From positions 1 through 7,696 of the forward strand of contig CABUIX010000074.1 in assembly GCA_902491795.1 (NCBI GenBank): DNA of 7,696 nt, read 5' to 3'. A program made the translations under genes and the position numbers. Source of the stretch: an uncultured Bacteroidales bacterium. Lineage in GTDB: Bacteria > Bacteroidota > Bacteroidia > Bacteroidales > UBA932. The notes beneath the pieces are model-generated. The model saw only the letters and a list, made by a program, of their open reading frames with translations, had not been told where the DNA came from and ran no database searches. Shown here one piece after another: positions 1 to 5,979 of this stretch (the stretch's first letter is position 1; each line of letters opens with the position of its first letter).

Positions 1-350
1 ACGATGCCATTGACATGGTAGGCGAGAAGATGAAAGATTCTGACAAGGCTCCTCTCGATATTTGGAGGAAGGCTCTCGAGAACGTGACCCCTCAGATTGA
101 GGTCAAGTCACGCCGTATCGGAGGTGCCAACTTCCAGGTGCCTACGGAGTTGCGCCCGGAAAGGAAGATTTCGCTCTCGATGAAGAACATGATCAACTTC
201 GCCCGCAAGCGTTCCGGCCACTCCATGGCTGAAAAACTTTGTGCAGAGATCATCGCCGCTTATAACAATGAAGGCGGTGCATTCAAGCGCAAGGAAGACA
301 TGCACAAGATGGCAGAGGCCAACAAGGCATTCGCACATTTCCGTTTTTAG
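1..350 (+). CDS. rpsG: 30S ribosomal protein S7, 3' part (5' end outside window)
   Basis: S7 binds the 3' major domain of 16S rRNA, nucleates assembly of the 30S head and lies near the mRNA exit and E site. The reading frame is open from the left edge (first full codon at 3), so the start lies upstream; 116 residues are visible of the roughly 155-158 usual for the family. An ATG at 15 is in frame, but starting there would cut off the N-terminal rRNA-binding region, so I treat it as internal. Recognisable S7 segments are NVTPQIEVKSRRIGGANFQV, the RPERK/SMKNMINFARKR stretch and the C-terminal GGAFKRKEDMHKMAEANKAF followed by AHFRF, a Bacteroidota-type ending. The TAG stop is 13 nt before fusA, so the two are almost certainly co-transcribed; rpsL would be expected just upstream. 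Family assignment is very secure. Confidence 0.97.
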   Translation, partial: DAIDMVGEKMKDSDKAPLDIWRKALENVTPQIEVKSRRIGGANFQVPTELRPERKISLSMKNMINFARKRSGHSMAEKLCAEIIAAYNNEGGAFKRKEDMHKMAEANKAFAHFRF

Positions 351-363
351 TTGATTTCGTCAG

Positions 364-2481
364 ATGGCAAAAAGAGATCTTAAGTACACGAGAAACATCG
401 GCATCATGGCTCACATCGATGCCGGAAAGACAACAACTTCCGAGCGTATCCTCTACTACACCGGAAAGACCCACAAGATCGGTGAGGTTCATGAAGGTGC
501 AGCTACCATGGACTGGATGGTTCAGGAGCAGGAGAGAGGAATCACCATTACCTCAGCCGCAACAACGGCATTCTGGCATTACAACGGGGACATCTATCAG
601 ATTAACCTGATTGATACTCCGGGCCACGTGGATTTTACGGTCGAAGTTGAGCGTTCTCTTCGTGTCCTTGACGGAACTATCGCTACCTTCTGTGCAGTTG
701 GCCGGGTACAGCCGCAGTCTGAAACTGTTTGGCGCCAGGCCGACAAATATCATGTGCCCAAGATTGCATATGTGAACAAGATGGACCGCGTCGGTGCTGA
801 TTTCCTGGCATGTGTAGAGGAAATCAAGACCAAGCTCGGCGCCACCGCAGTCCCTATCTGTCTTCCTATAGGATCCGAGGAAAAGTTCCAGGGAATTGTT
901 GACCTGATCGCGAGGAAGGCGATCTACTATTATGATTCAGGAGAGGAACTCGTGAATTATGAGATCAAGGATGTCCCTGAGGACATGAAGGATGCTGTCG
1001 CTCTCTGGAGAGACAAGCTCGTTGAAGCTGCCGCCGAGTGCGACGATGCCCTTATGGACAAGTATTTCGAGGATCCCGAATCAATCACCGAGGACGAGAT
1101 AATCGCCGCCTTGAGGAAAGGCACCATTGCAATGCAGATTGTGCCTGCCTGCTGCGGTTCGTCTTTCAAGAACAAGGGCGTGCAGTTCCTCCTTGATGCC
1201 GTGATGAGATATCTGCCTTCACCTCTTGATGTGGGTGACACGAAGGGCCAGGATCTCAACACAGGAAAGGAGATTGATCTCAAGCCTTCTGCCACAGAGC
1301 CTTTCTGCGGTCTCGTGTTCAAGATTGCCACAGATCCTTTCGTCGGACGTCTTGCCTATGTAAGAGTTTATTCCGGACACCTTGACGCCGGTTCGTATGT
1401 GTTCAACTCACGTTCCGGAAAGAAGGAAAGAGTTGCACGTCTGTACCAGATGCATTCAAATCACCAGAACCCCATCGAATTCGTTGAGGCCGGTGACATA
1501 TGCGCGGCAGTCGGATTCAAGGATCTCCGTACCGGTGATACAATCTGTGCTGAAGGCTACAATATTGCCCTTGAGTCAATGGAATTCCCTGATCCCGTGA
1601 TCGGCATCGCGGTAGAGCCCAAGACCCAGAAAGATCTTGACAAGCTCGGAATCGCTCTCGGAAAACTTGCCGAGGAGGATCCTACCTTCACCGTGAAGAC
1701 AGATCATGACACGGGCCAGACCGTGATCAGCGGTATGGGTGAGCTTCACCTTGACATCATTGTTGACCGTCTGCGCCGTGAGTTCGGTGTCGAGATCAAC
1801 CAGGGCGCTCCTCAGGTCAACTACAAGGAAGCCATCACCACCACTACCCAGCATCGCGAAGTCTTCAAGAAGCAGACCGGTGGACGTGGTAAGTTTGCGG
1901 ACATCATCGTTGAAATCGGTCCTGCAGACGAGGGTGTACAGGGACTCCAGTTCGACAACCAGGTCAAGGGAGGAAACGTGCCCAAGGAGTTCATCCCCAG
2001 TGTCCAGAAGGGCTTCGAGTCAGCAATGGCAAACGGTGTTCTTGCAGGATACGAGGTTCAGTCTCTCAAGGTTACCTTGCTTGACGGTTCGTTCCATCCT
2101 GTGGATTCAGACCAGCTTTCATTCGAACTTGCTGCCCGCATGGCTTTCCGTCATGCCTGCCCCAAGTGCCACCCGGTTCTTCTCGAGCCTATCATGAATC
2201 TTGAGGTTGTCACGCCGGAAGATTACATGGGAGAGATTGTCGGAGACCTCAACCGTCGTCGTGGCCAGATTGTTGCAATGGATTCCACTGCCAACGGAGC
2301 ACGTATTGTCAAGGCTTTCGTTCCGCTTTCAGAGCAGTTCGGCTATGTTACTGTACTGCGTACCCTTTCATCAGGACGCGCAACCAGCACCATGTCGTTC
2401 GACCACTATGCTGAAGTTCCTGCCGCAATGGCCAAGGACATCATCGAGAAGAGCGGATACAAGGCTTCTGACGACGAATAG
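364..2481 (+). CDS. fusA: Elongation factor G (translocation GTPase)
   Basis: EF-G is the cytoplasmic GTPase that drives tRNA-mRNA translocation and, with RRF, ribosome recycling. The 705 residues are full length for the family. The G domain shows G1 AHIDAGKTTT (16-25), switch I RGITI (58-62), G3 DTPGH (84-88) and G4 NKMD (138-141). Domain II includes KIATDPFVGRL from 320. Domain III has SGMGELHLD at 456-464. The domain IV tip is DGSFHPVDSD (574-583); H578 appears to match the conserved tip histidine (H583 in E. coli). Domain V follows EPIMNLEVVTPE and includes LRTLSSGRAT. There is no Shine-Dalgarno site in the 13-nt gap after rpsG, as is usual in Bacteroidota. Location in the str operon argues for the housekeeping EF-G rather than the EF-G2 paralogue known in Bacteroides. 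Oddities are Arg114 where GGV is usual (here GRV) and a His/Cys cluster at 597-603. Confidence 0.98.
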   Translation: MAKRDLKYTRNIGIMAHIDAGKTTTSERILYYTGKTHKIGEVHEGAATMDWMVQEQERGITITSAATTAFWHYNGDIYQINLIDTPGHVDFTVEVERSLRVLDGTIATFCAVGRVQPQSETVWRQADKYHVPKIAYVNKMDRVGADFLACVEEIKTKLGATAVPICLPIGSEEKFQGIVDLIARKAIYYYDSGEELVNYEIKDVPEDMKDAVALWRDKLVEAAAECDDALMDKYFEDPESITEDEIIAALRKGTIAMQIVPACCGSSFKNKGVQFLLDAVMRYLPSPLDVGDTKGQDLNTGKEIDLKPSATEPFCGLVFKIATDPFVGRLAYVRVYSGHLDAGSYVFNSRSGKKERVARLYQMHSNHQNPIEFVEAGDICAAVGFKDLRTGDTICAEGYNIALESMEFPDPVIGIAVEPKTQKDLDKLGIALGKLAEEDPTFTVKTDHDTGQTVISGMGELHLDIIVDRLRREFGVEINQGAPQVNYKEAITTTTQHREVFKKQTGGRGKFADIIVEIGPADEGVQGLQFDNQVKGGNVPKEFIPSVQKGFESAMANGVLAGYEVQSLKVTLLDGSFHPVDSDQLSFELAARMAFRHACPKCHPVLLEPIMNLEVVTPEDYMGEIVGDLNRRRGQIVAMDSTANGARIVKAFVPLSEQFGYVTVLRTLSSGRATSTMSFDHYAEVPAAMAKDIIEKSGYKASDDE

Positions 2482-2505
2482 TTAACGAATAGAAAAGTAT
2501 CAGAT

Positions 2506-2811
2506 ATGAGTCAGAAAATCAGAATTAAACTCAAGTCTTTCGATCACATGCTCGTTGACAAGTCAGCGGCAAAGATCGTTGAGACAGTGAAGTCTACCGG
2601 CGCGAAGGTGAATGGTCCCATTCCTCTTCCTACCAACAAGAAGATCTTCACAGTGAACCGCTCAACCTTCGTGAACAAGAAGTCACGTGAGCAGTTCGAG
2701 CTTGATTCCTACCGCAGGCTGCTCGACATTGAGGACTCAAACGCAAAGACCGTTGATGCCTTGATGAAACTTGAGCTTCCTTCAGGAGTTGAGGTAGAAA
2801 TCAAAGTGTGA
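2506..2811 (+). CDS. rpsJ: 30S ribosomal protein S10 (NusE)
   Basis: S10 is a 30S head protein and, as NusE, a partner of NusB in rRNA transcription antitermination. The 101 residues are full length. Diagnostic segments are KIRIKLKSFDH near the N-terminus, GPIPLPTNKKIFTV in the middle, the loop segment NRSTFVNKKSREQFEL, and the C-terminal KTVDALMKLELPSGVEVEI. The NRSTFVNKKSREQFEL version, in place of the SPHVNKDARDQYEI type of Proteobacteria, matches Bacteroidota S10 as I remember it. The start is the only sensible ATG; it lies 24 nt after the fusA stop in an A-rich leader with no Shine-Dalgarno site. The gene is transcribed with rpsG and fusA. It is the last protein gene of this operon here: no rplC follows, which is unusual for this supercluster. 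Confidence 0.98.
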   Translation: MSQKIRIKLKSFDHMLVDKSAAKIVETVKSTGAKVNGPIPLPTNKKIFTVNRSTFVNKKSREQFELDSYRRLLDIEDSNAKTVDALMKLELPSGVEVEIKV

Positions 2812-2816
2812 TATCG

Positions 2817-2834
2817 GGCGGTATCAAGACCGCC
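2817..2834 (+). other. Small RNA hairpin between rpsJ and the tRNA
   Basis: GGCGGT (2817-2822) pairs with ACCGCC (2829-2834) around the six-base loop ATCAAG, giving six perfect pairs, mostly G-C. Only TTCC follows, so it is a poor intrinsic terminator. It starts five bases after the rpsJ stop and ends four bases before the tRNA 5' end. It may protect the rpsJ mRNA 3' end after RNase P cuts the tRNA away, or slow polymerase slightly. The pairing is directly visible; the role is inferred. Confidence 0.4.
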
Positions 2835-2838
2835 TTCC

Positions 2839-2912
2839 GGTCCCATAGCTCAGTTGGTTAGAGCACCTGACTCATAATCAGGGAGTCGTAGGTTCAAGCC
2901 CTACTGGGACCA
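2839..2912 (+). tRNA. tRNA with anticodon CAT (tRNA-Ile2 or elongator tRNA-Met)
   Basis: A complete cloverleaf of 74 nt is visible. The acceptor stem GGTCCCA/TGGGACC is fully paired. The D-stem is GCTC/GAGC. The anticodon stem is CCTGA/TCAGG with loop CTCATAA, giving CAT at 2873-2875. The T-stem is GTAGG/CCTAC with loop TTCAAGC, and the discriminator is A2912. CCA is not encoded directly after it. A fully paired first acceptor pair (G1-C72) argues against initiator tRNA. CAT can belong to elongator Met or to Ile2, whose C34 is changed to lysidine by TilS to read AUA. The C4-G69 and C5-G68 pairs are features TilS uses in the E. coli Ile2 tRNA and favour Ile2, but I cannot settle this. No TAnnTTTG box lies just upstream, so the tRNA is probably processed from the ribosomal protein transcript. 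Confidence 0.95.
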
Positions 2913-2916
2913 CACC

Positions 2917-2957
2917 AAATGCAAGTTTGCCTTGTAGGCAGGCTTGCATTTGTTTTT
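2917..2957 (+). terminator. Intrinsic terminator of the rpsG-fusA-rpsJ-tRNA transcript
   Basis: A stem of about 15 pairs runs from 2917-2931 (AAATGCAAGTTTGCC) to 2937-2951 (GGCAGGCTTGCATTT), closed by the loop TTGTA and including two G-U wobbles. G and then a run of five T follow (2953-2957). It starts five bases after the tRNA 3' end, so it ends the rightward transcript. It also lies 17-57 bases beyond the comF stop on the other strand, but no T-run follows it in that direction, so it should work poorly for the leftward operon. Confidence 0.82.
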
Positions 2958-2973
2958 GTCTGTCGCAATGAGG

Positions 2974-3732
2974 CTATTCGCCCGCGTATCCAAGCGTCGC
3001 CGCTGAGATACGTATTTCGGGAGGGACAACTGATCTGAGGGCCCTGAAGCATTCTCCTGCCGTACTTCCGCTGGTGAACACATCGTCAACCAGCAGAATA
3101 TGTCTTGTGCCTGTTTCTTTCAGCAGAGAGGCGGCTTTCCCTGTCGCCCTGAATGCTCCGGCAACATTGGCGGCCTTTGACTCTCCGCTTGTCCCTGCCT
3201 GGGACGCAGTGCGTTTACATCGGCGGAGCAAATCGGTGCGGACCGGCGCGGAAAGTGCCTTGCCGAGCTCTGTGGCAATGATTGCGGCCTGGTTGTATCC
3301 TCTTGACCATAGCCGCGTCCAGTGCAGCGGTACGGGCGCTATCAAGTCCACGCCGGAGTACAGGGGCGAACCGGCCAGCCTTTCGCCAAGCATCCTGGCA
3401 AAATATTTTCCCGCGCCGAAGTCTCTGTGGTATTTGAGGGCCTGCGTTATGCGGCTGTACCCTGAATCTGCCGAGTAATGAAAAAGAGCCGCAGCATACG
3501 CATACGGCTCATATCTGTCTCCGGCTGTCCGGACATTGAACTTGTCGGCCATAGGATTGTGCTTCATTGAGGCAAAATGTGTCTCGGGCAAATCTGCCAG
3601 GCAAGCGATGCAGATGTGTTTTTCCTGCGGCAGCAGTGCTCTTCCGCACACAACGCATACTCTCGGCAGCACGAGATCTGCAAGAGCCGAGAGTGAAGTT
3701 TTCAAGTCAAGTCCGGTCAGCCGTGAATCCAT
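2974..3732 (-). CDS. comF: ComF family phosphoribosyltransferase-like protein
   Basis: This 252-residue protein has the ComF/GntX layout. An N-terminal four-cysteine zinc-finger-like module (C26-x2-C29 and C41-x2-C44) is followed by a type I phosphoribosyltransferase fold. It carries the family signature PVPLHWTRLWSRGYNQA (133-149) and the PRPP-binding loop ILLVDDVFTSGST (212-224). Members are linked to DNA uptake in naturally competent bacteria (ComFC), but most hosts of the gene are not known to be competent and the reaction is unsettled, so competence is not implied. The ATG overlaps the fabG stop by one base (TAATG), which fixes the start and suggests translational coupling. It is the last gene of the pepP-fabG-comF operon and converges on the ribosomal operon. 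Some annotations call such proteins amidophosphoribosyltransferase; the zinc module and RGYNQ motif favour ComF. Confidence 0.92.
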   Translation of the reverse strand: MDSRLTGLDLKTSLSALADLVLPRVCVVCGRALLPQEKHICIACLADLPETHFASMKHNPMADKFNVRTAGDRYEPYAYAAALFHYSADSGYSRITQALKYHRDFGAGKYFARMLGERLAGSPLYSGVDLIAPVPLHWTRLWSRGYNQAAIIATELGKALSAPVRTDLLRRCKRTASQAGTSGESKAANVAGAFRATGKAASLLKETGTRHILLVDDVFTSGSTAGECFRALRSVVPPEIRISAATLGYAGE

Positions 3733-4469
3733 TAGCAGTTCATCGCACCGCAGCAGTTGATGACCTGTCCGCTGACATAAGAGGAGAGGTCGCTGGCAAG
3801 GAAGAGGGCCACTTTTGCAACCTCTTCAGGTGTGCCTCCGCGACGGAGCGGGATTGTCTTTGCCCATGCTTCGCGCACTGATTCAGGAAGGGCGTTGGTC
3901 ATGTCTGACACAATGAATCCCGGTGCGATGCAGTTGGCGCGGATTCCGCGGGGACCCATCTCCTTGGCGATTGACTTGGCGAGGCCGATCAGACCGGCTT
4001 TCGAAGCCGAGTAGTTGCACTGTCCTGCATTGCCGCTGACTCCCACGACTGAAGACATGTTGATGATGCTTCCGCCTCTCTGGCGCGCCATTATGGGAGT
4101 TACGGCATGAATGAAGTTGTAGGCTGACTTGAGATTCACGTTGATTACAGAGTCCCACTGGGCCTCGTCCATGCGGAGCATCAAGCCGTCACGGGTGATT
4201 CCTGCATTGTTCACGAGGATGTCGATGTGGCCGAAGTCGGCAAGGACCTTCTCGACGGTAGCGTGTGAGTCGGCGAAATCGGCGGCATTGGAACTGTAGG
4301 CGATTACCTTTACTCCAAGCGCTGCGATTTCCGCGGTGGTCTCGTCGTTTACCTTAAGGTCGGTGTAGGCGATGTCTGCGCCTTCGGAAGCAAACTTGAG
4401 GGCAATGGCCTTGCCTATGCCTCTGGATGCGCCCGTGATCAGGGCGACTTTTCCTTCAAGTAATTTCAT
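3732..4469 (-). CDS. fabG: 3-oxoacyl-[acyl-carrier-protein] reductase (SDR family)
   Basis: Likely NADPH-dependent reduction of 3-oxoacyl-ACP to 3-hydroxyacyl-ACP in cytoplasmic type II fatty acid synthesis. It is a classical short-chain dehydrogenase: the nucleotide-binding motif TGASRGIG is at 12-19, NNAG at 87-90, Asn112, and the catalytic set Ser140, Tyr153 and Lys157 in YSASK, with PGF at 183-185. At 245 residues it matches FabG length. I chose ATG at 4469: it gives MKLLEGKVALITGA, the normal FabG start, one base after the pepP stop (TAA-A-ATG). An in-frame ATG at 4505 would add 12 unrelated residues inside pepP. The stop overlaps the comF start. No acpP or fabF is adjacent, so this copy stands apart from a fatty-acid cluster; another SDR substrate cannot be excluded. 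The C-terminus is cysteine-rich (CCGAMNC). Confidence 0.92.
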   Translation of the reverse strand: MKLLEGKVALITGASRGIGKAIALKFASEGADIAYTDLKVNDETTAEIAALGVKVIAYSSNAADFADSHATVEKVLADFGHIDILVNNAGITRDGLMLRMDEAQWDSVINVNLKSAYNFIHAVTPIMARQRGGSIINMSSVVGVSGNAGQCNYSASKAGLIGLAKSIAKEMGPRGIRANCIAPGFIVSDMTNALPESVREAWAKTIPLRRGGTPEEVAKVALFLASDLSSYVSGQVINCCGAMNC

Positions 4470-4470
4470 T

Positions 4471-5883
4471 TTAATTCTGGTCTTTTGACATTGCTGCTTC
4501 AACATCTTCGGGGGCTATCGGAAGACGTTCCGGACCTAGCCGGCGCGCACCTTCCGGTGTCACGAGCACGTCATCCTCGAGGCGTATCCCTCCAAAATTG
4601 AAGTAAGGTTCAAGTTTATCGTAATTCACGCACCCCCTGTCCGTGCCTTCGCGCTTCCAGAGCGTGATGAGGTCGGGGATGAAGTATATTCCGGGTTCGT
4701 CTGTGATCACGTTTCCGGGAACAAGACGTCTTGCCATGCGCAGGCTCCCCAGCCCGAGTTGCGGGGAACGGCTCTGGTCAGGATCATAGCCCACGAGGTC
4801 TTCTCCCAGGTCTTCCATGTCATGGACGTCAAGACCCATGTTGTGTCCGAGTCCATGAGGCATGAACAGTCCGGCGATCCCTTCGGCTGCAAGCTCATCC
4901 GGATCTCCGCTAACCAGCCCCAGCTGCCTGAGATTGTCTAGCATGTGGGCAGCAACTGCCAGGTGGACGTCACGGTATGCGATTCCGGGCCGTATCATGC
5001 CGAATGCAAGTTCATTGCATTCATATACGGTCTGATAGATGTCGCGCTGCATGCTTGTGAATTTGCCGGAAGTCGGATAAGTCCTGGTGAAGTCGGACGC
5101 GTAGTGCATGTTGTTCTCCGCTCCGGCATCAATAACCATCAGCTTCCCCGGTTCAACAGTACAGTCGTGGCTGTGGCAGTGGAAAATCTCTCCGTGCTGC
5201 GTGAGGATCGTGGCGAAGCTGACACCCCAGCCCTTCGAGAGAGTGACGCCTTCCATCCTGCCGACTATTTCCTGCTCGATGATGCCAGGTCTTATGTTCC
5301 TGCGCGCAGTCGTGTGCATTTCATGTCCGATTGCGCACGCCGCGTCAATCTGGTCTATTTCCCTCTGTTCTTTCACGAGTCTCATCGCTATGACGGACTC
5401 GACCAGAGGAAGCGAAGCCTTTGCGCATCCTTTCTTGCCTGAGATGATGACTTCGGACGGATCCAGTCCGAGCAGTGAGCCCAGAAGCATTGCGTTGTAG
5501 TAGCGTGAAACCGGCAGAAAATGCACCTTGCGTCCCTTGACCGCATCGCGCAGCGCCGAGTATGGTGCTGTCCTGCTGACTCCGACAGACTCTGCCTGTG
5601 ATTTCACTGACGGCATCGGTCCCATCCAGATTATGTCGTCTATTCCGAAGTCATCGGCGTAGACTGTCTCTTCTCCGCTTTCGAGATCGATGGTGGCGGC
5701 AAAGCGCGGCTCGTCGATGCCGAAGAAATACAGCCAGTTGCTGTCCTGCCTCCATTTGTAGCAGTTGTCCCTGTATTGTGCCGGAGCCTCCACATTCCCG
5801 AGGAACAGCACCAGGCCCTTTTCTCCTGCAAGCCTGTCTTTCAAGGCCTTGCGGCGGGCAATGTAAACTTCCTTTTCGAACAT
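4471..5883 (-). CDS. pepP: Aminopeptidase P family protein (Xaa-Pro aminopeptidase, M24B)
   Basis: Expected to remove N-terminal residues that precede proline in peptides, using two metal ions (typically manganese) in the cytoplasm. The 470 residues comprise an N-terminal creatinase-like domain (about 1-165; YRDNCYKWRQDSNWLYF at 37-53) and a C-terminal pita-bread domain. All five metal ligands are present: D252 (VIDAG), D264 (SDFTR), H347 (HGLGH), E396 (DEPG) and E436 (RLEDD). H354 lies seven residues after H347, matching the spacing of E. coli PepP H354/H361. I chose ATG at 5883, giving MFEKEVYIARR; a TTG at 5892 could add three residues but overlaps the proposed -7 box. There is no signal peptide. 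It is the first gene of the operon with fabG and comF. The leader appears to be only a few bases long. Prolidase is the main alternative name; length and N-domain favour aminopeptidase P. Confidence 0.93.
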   Translation of the reverse strand: MFEKEVYIARRKALKDRLAGEKGLVLFLGNVEAPAQYRDNCYKWRQDSNWLYFFGIDEPRFAATIDLESGEETVYADDFGIDDIIWMGPMPSVKSQAESVGVSRTAPYSALRDAVKGRKVHFLPVSRYYNAMLLGSLLGLDPSEVIISGKKGCAKASLPLVESVIAMRLVKEQREIDQIDAACAIGHEMHTTARRNIRPGIIEQEIVGRMEGVTLSKGWGVSFATILTQHGEIFHCHSHDCTVEPGKLMVIDAGAENNMHYASDFTRTYPTSGKFTSMQRDIYQTVYECNELAFGMIRPGIAYRDVHLAVAAHMLDNLRQLGLVSGDPDELAAEGIAGLFMPHGLGHNMGLDVHDMEDLGEDLVGYDPDQSRSPQLGLGSLRMARRLVPGNVITDEPGIYFIPDLITLWKREGTDRGCVNYDKLEPYFNFGGIRLEDDVLVTPEGARRLGPERLPIAPEDVEAAMSKDQN

Positions 5884-5889
5884 ACAGCG

Positions 5890-5897
5890 CAAAAATA
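5890..5897 (-). promoter_or_regulatory. -7 promoter box for the pepP-fabG-comF operon
   Basis: The minus strand reads TATTTTTG, an exact match to the Bacteroidota TAnnTTTG element, followed by CGCTGT and then the pepP ATG at 5883. Only six bases separate the box from the start codon, so the transcript would be leaderless or nearly so. I see no clear TTG-type -33 element at the expected distance. The match is visible; promoter activity is inferred. Confidence 0.6.
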
Positions 5898-5954
5898 CGA
5901 AAAATCCGCCATTGATGTTGCGAAAGACAGGAGCAATATCTCGCCGGTCATTGT

Positions 5955-5962
5955 TATCTTTG
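5955..5962 (+). promoter_or_regulatory. -7 promoter box for the SuhB-family gene
   Basis: TATCTTTG is an exact match to the Bacteroidota TAnnTTTG element, 17 bases before the ATG at 5980, giving a leader of roughly 10-15 bases. No convincing -33 TTG stands at the usual spacing. The 96-bp region 5884-5979 between the divergent pepP and suhB starts holds this box and the opposite-strand box at 5890-5897; I see no operator repeat or riboswitch in it. Confidence 0.6.
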
Positions 5963-5979
5963 CGGAAAATTTGAAAGAT

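Noticed and set aside
1739..2197. A 152-codon frame overlapping fusA, with a second one at 2201-2485
   Set aside because: Same-strand alternate frames of fusA, Ser/Arg-rich as expected from the out-of-frame reading of a biased gene; no start context.
2974..3732. ComF as evidence for a natural competence locus
   Set aside because: comF homologues are widespread in bacteria not known to be competent, and no other competence gene is in the window.
4470..4505. Upstream ATG giving FabG 12 more residues
   Set aside because: The extension lies in the pepP coding end and is not FabG-like; ATG at 4469 gives the canonical start one base after the pepP stop.
4945..5442. A 165-codon open frame on the + strand opposite pepP
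   Set aside because: It lies wholly within pepP, which carries all five metal ligands, and shows no recognisable domain or promoter.
5884..5892. TTG start for pepP three codons upstream
   Set aside because: It overlaps the proposed -7 box, and ATG at 5883 gives a standard aminopeptidase P N-terminus.
5776..5979. N-terminal extension of the SuhB-family gene from an upstream ATG
   Set aside because: The extra 68 residues are antisense to pepP, span both promoter boxes and have no counterpart in the family. ATG at 5980 gives a normal-length protein.
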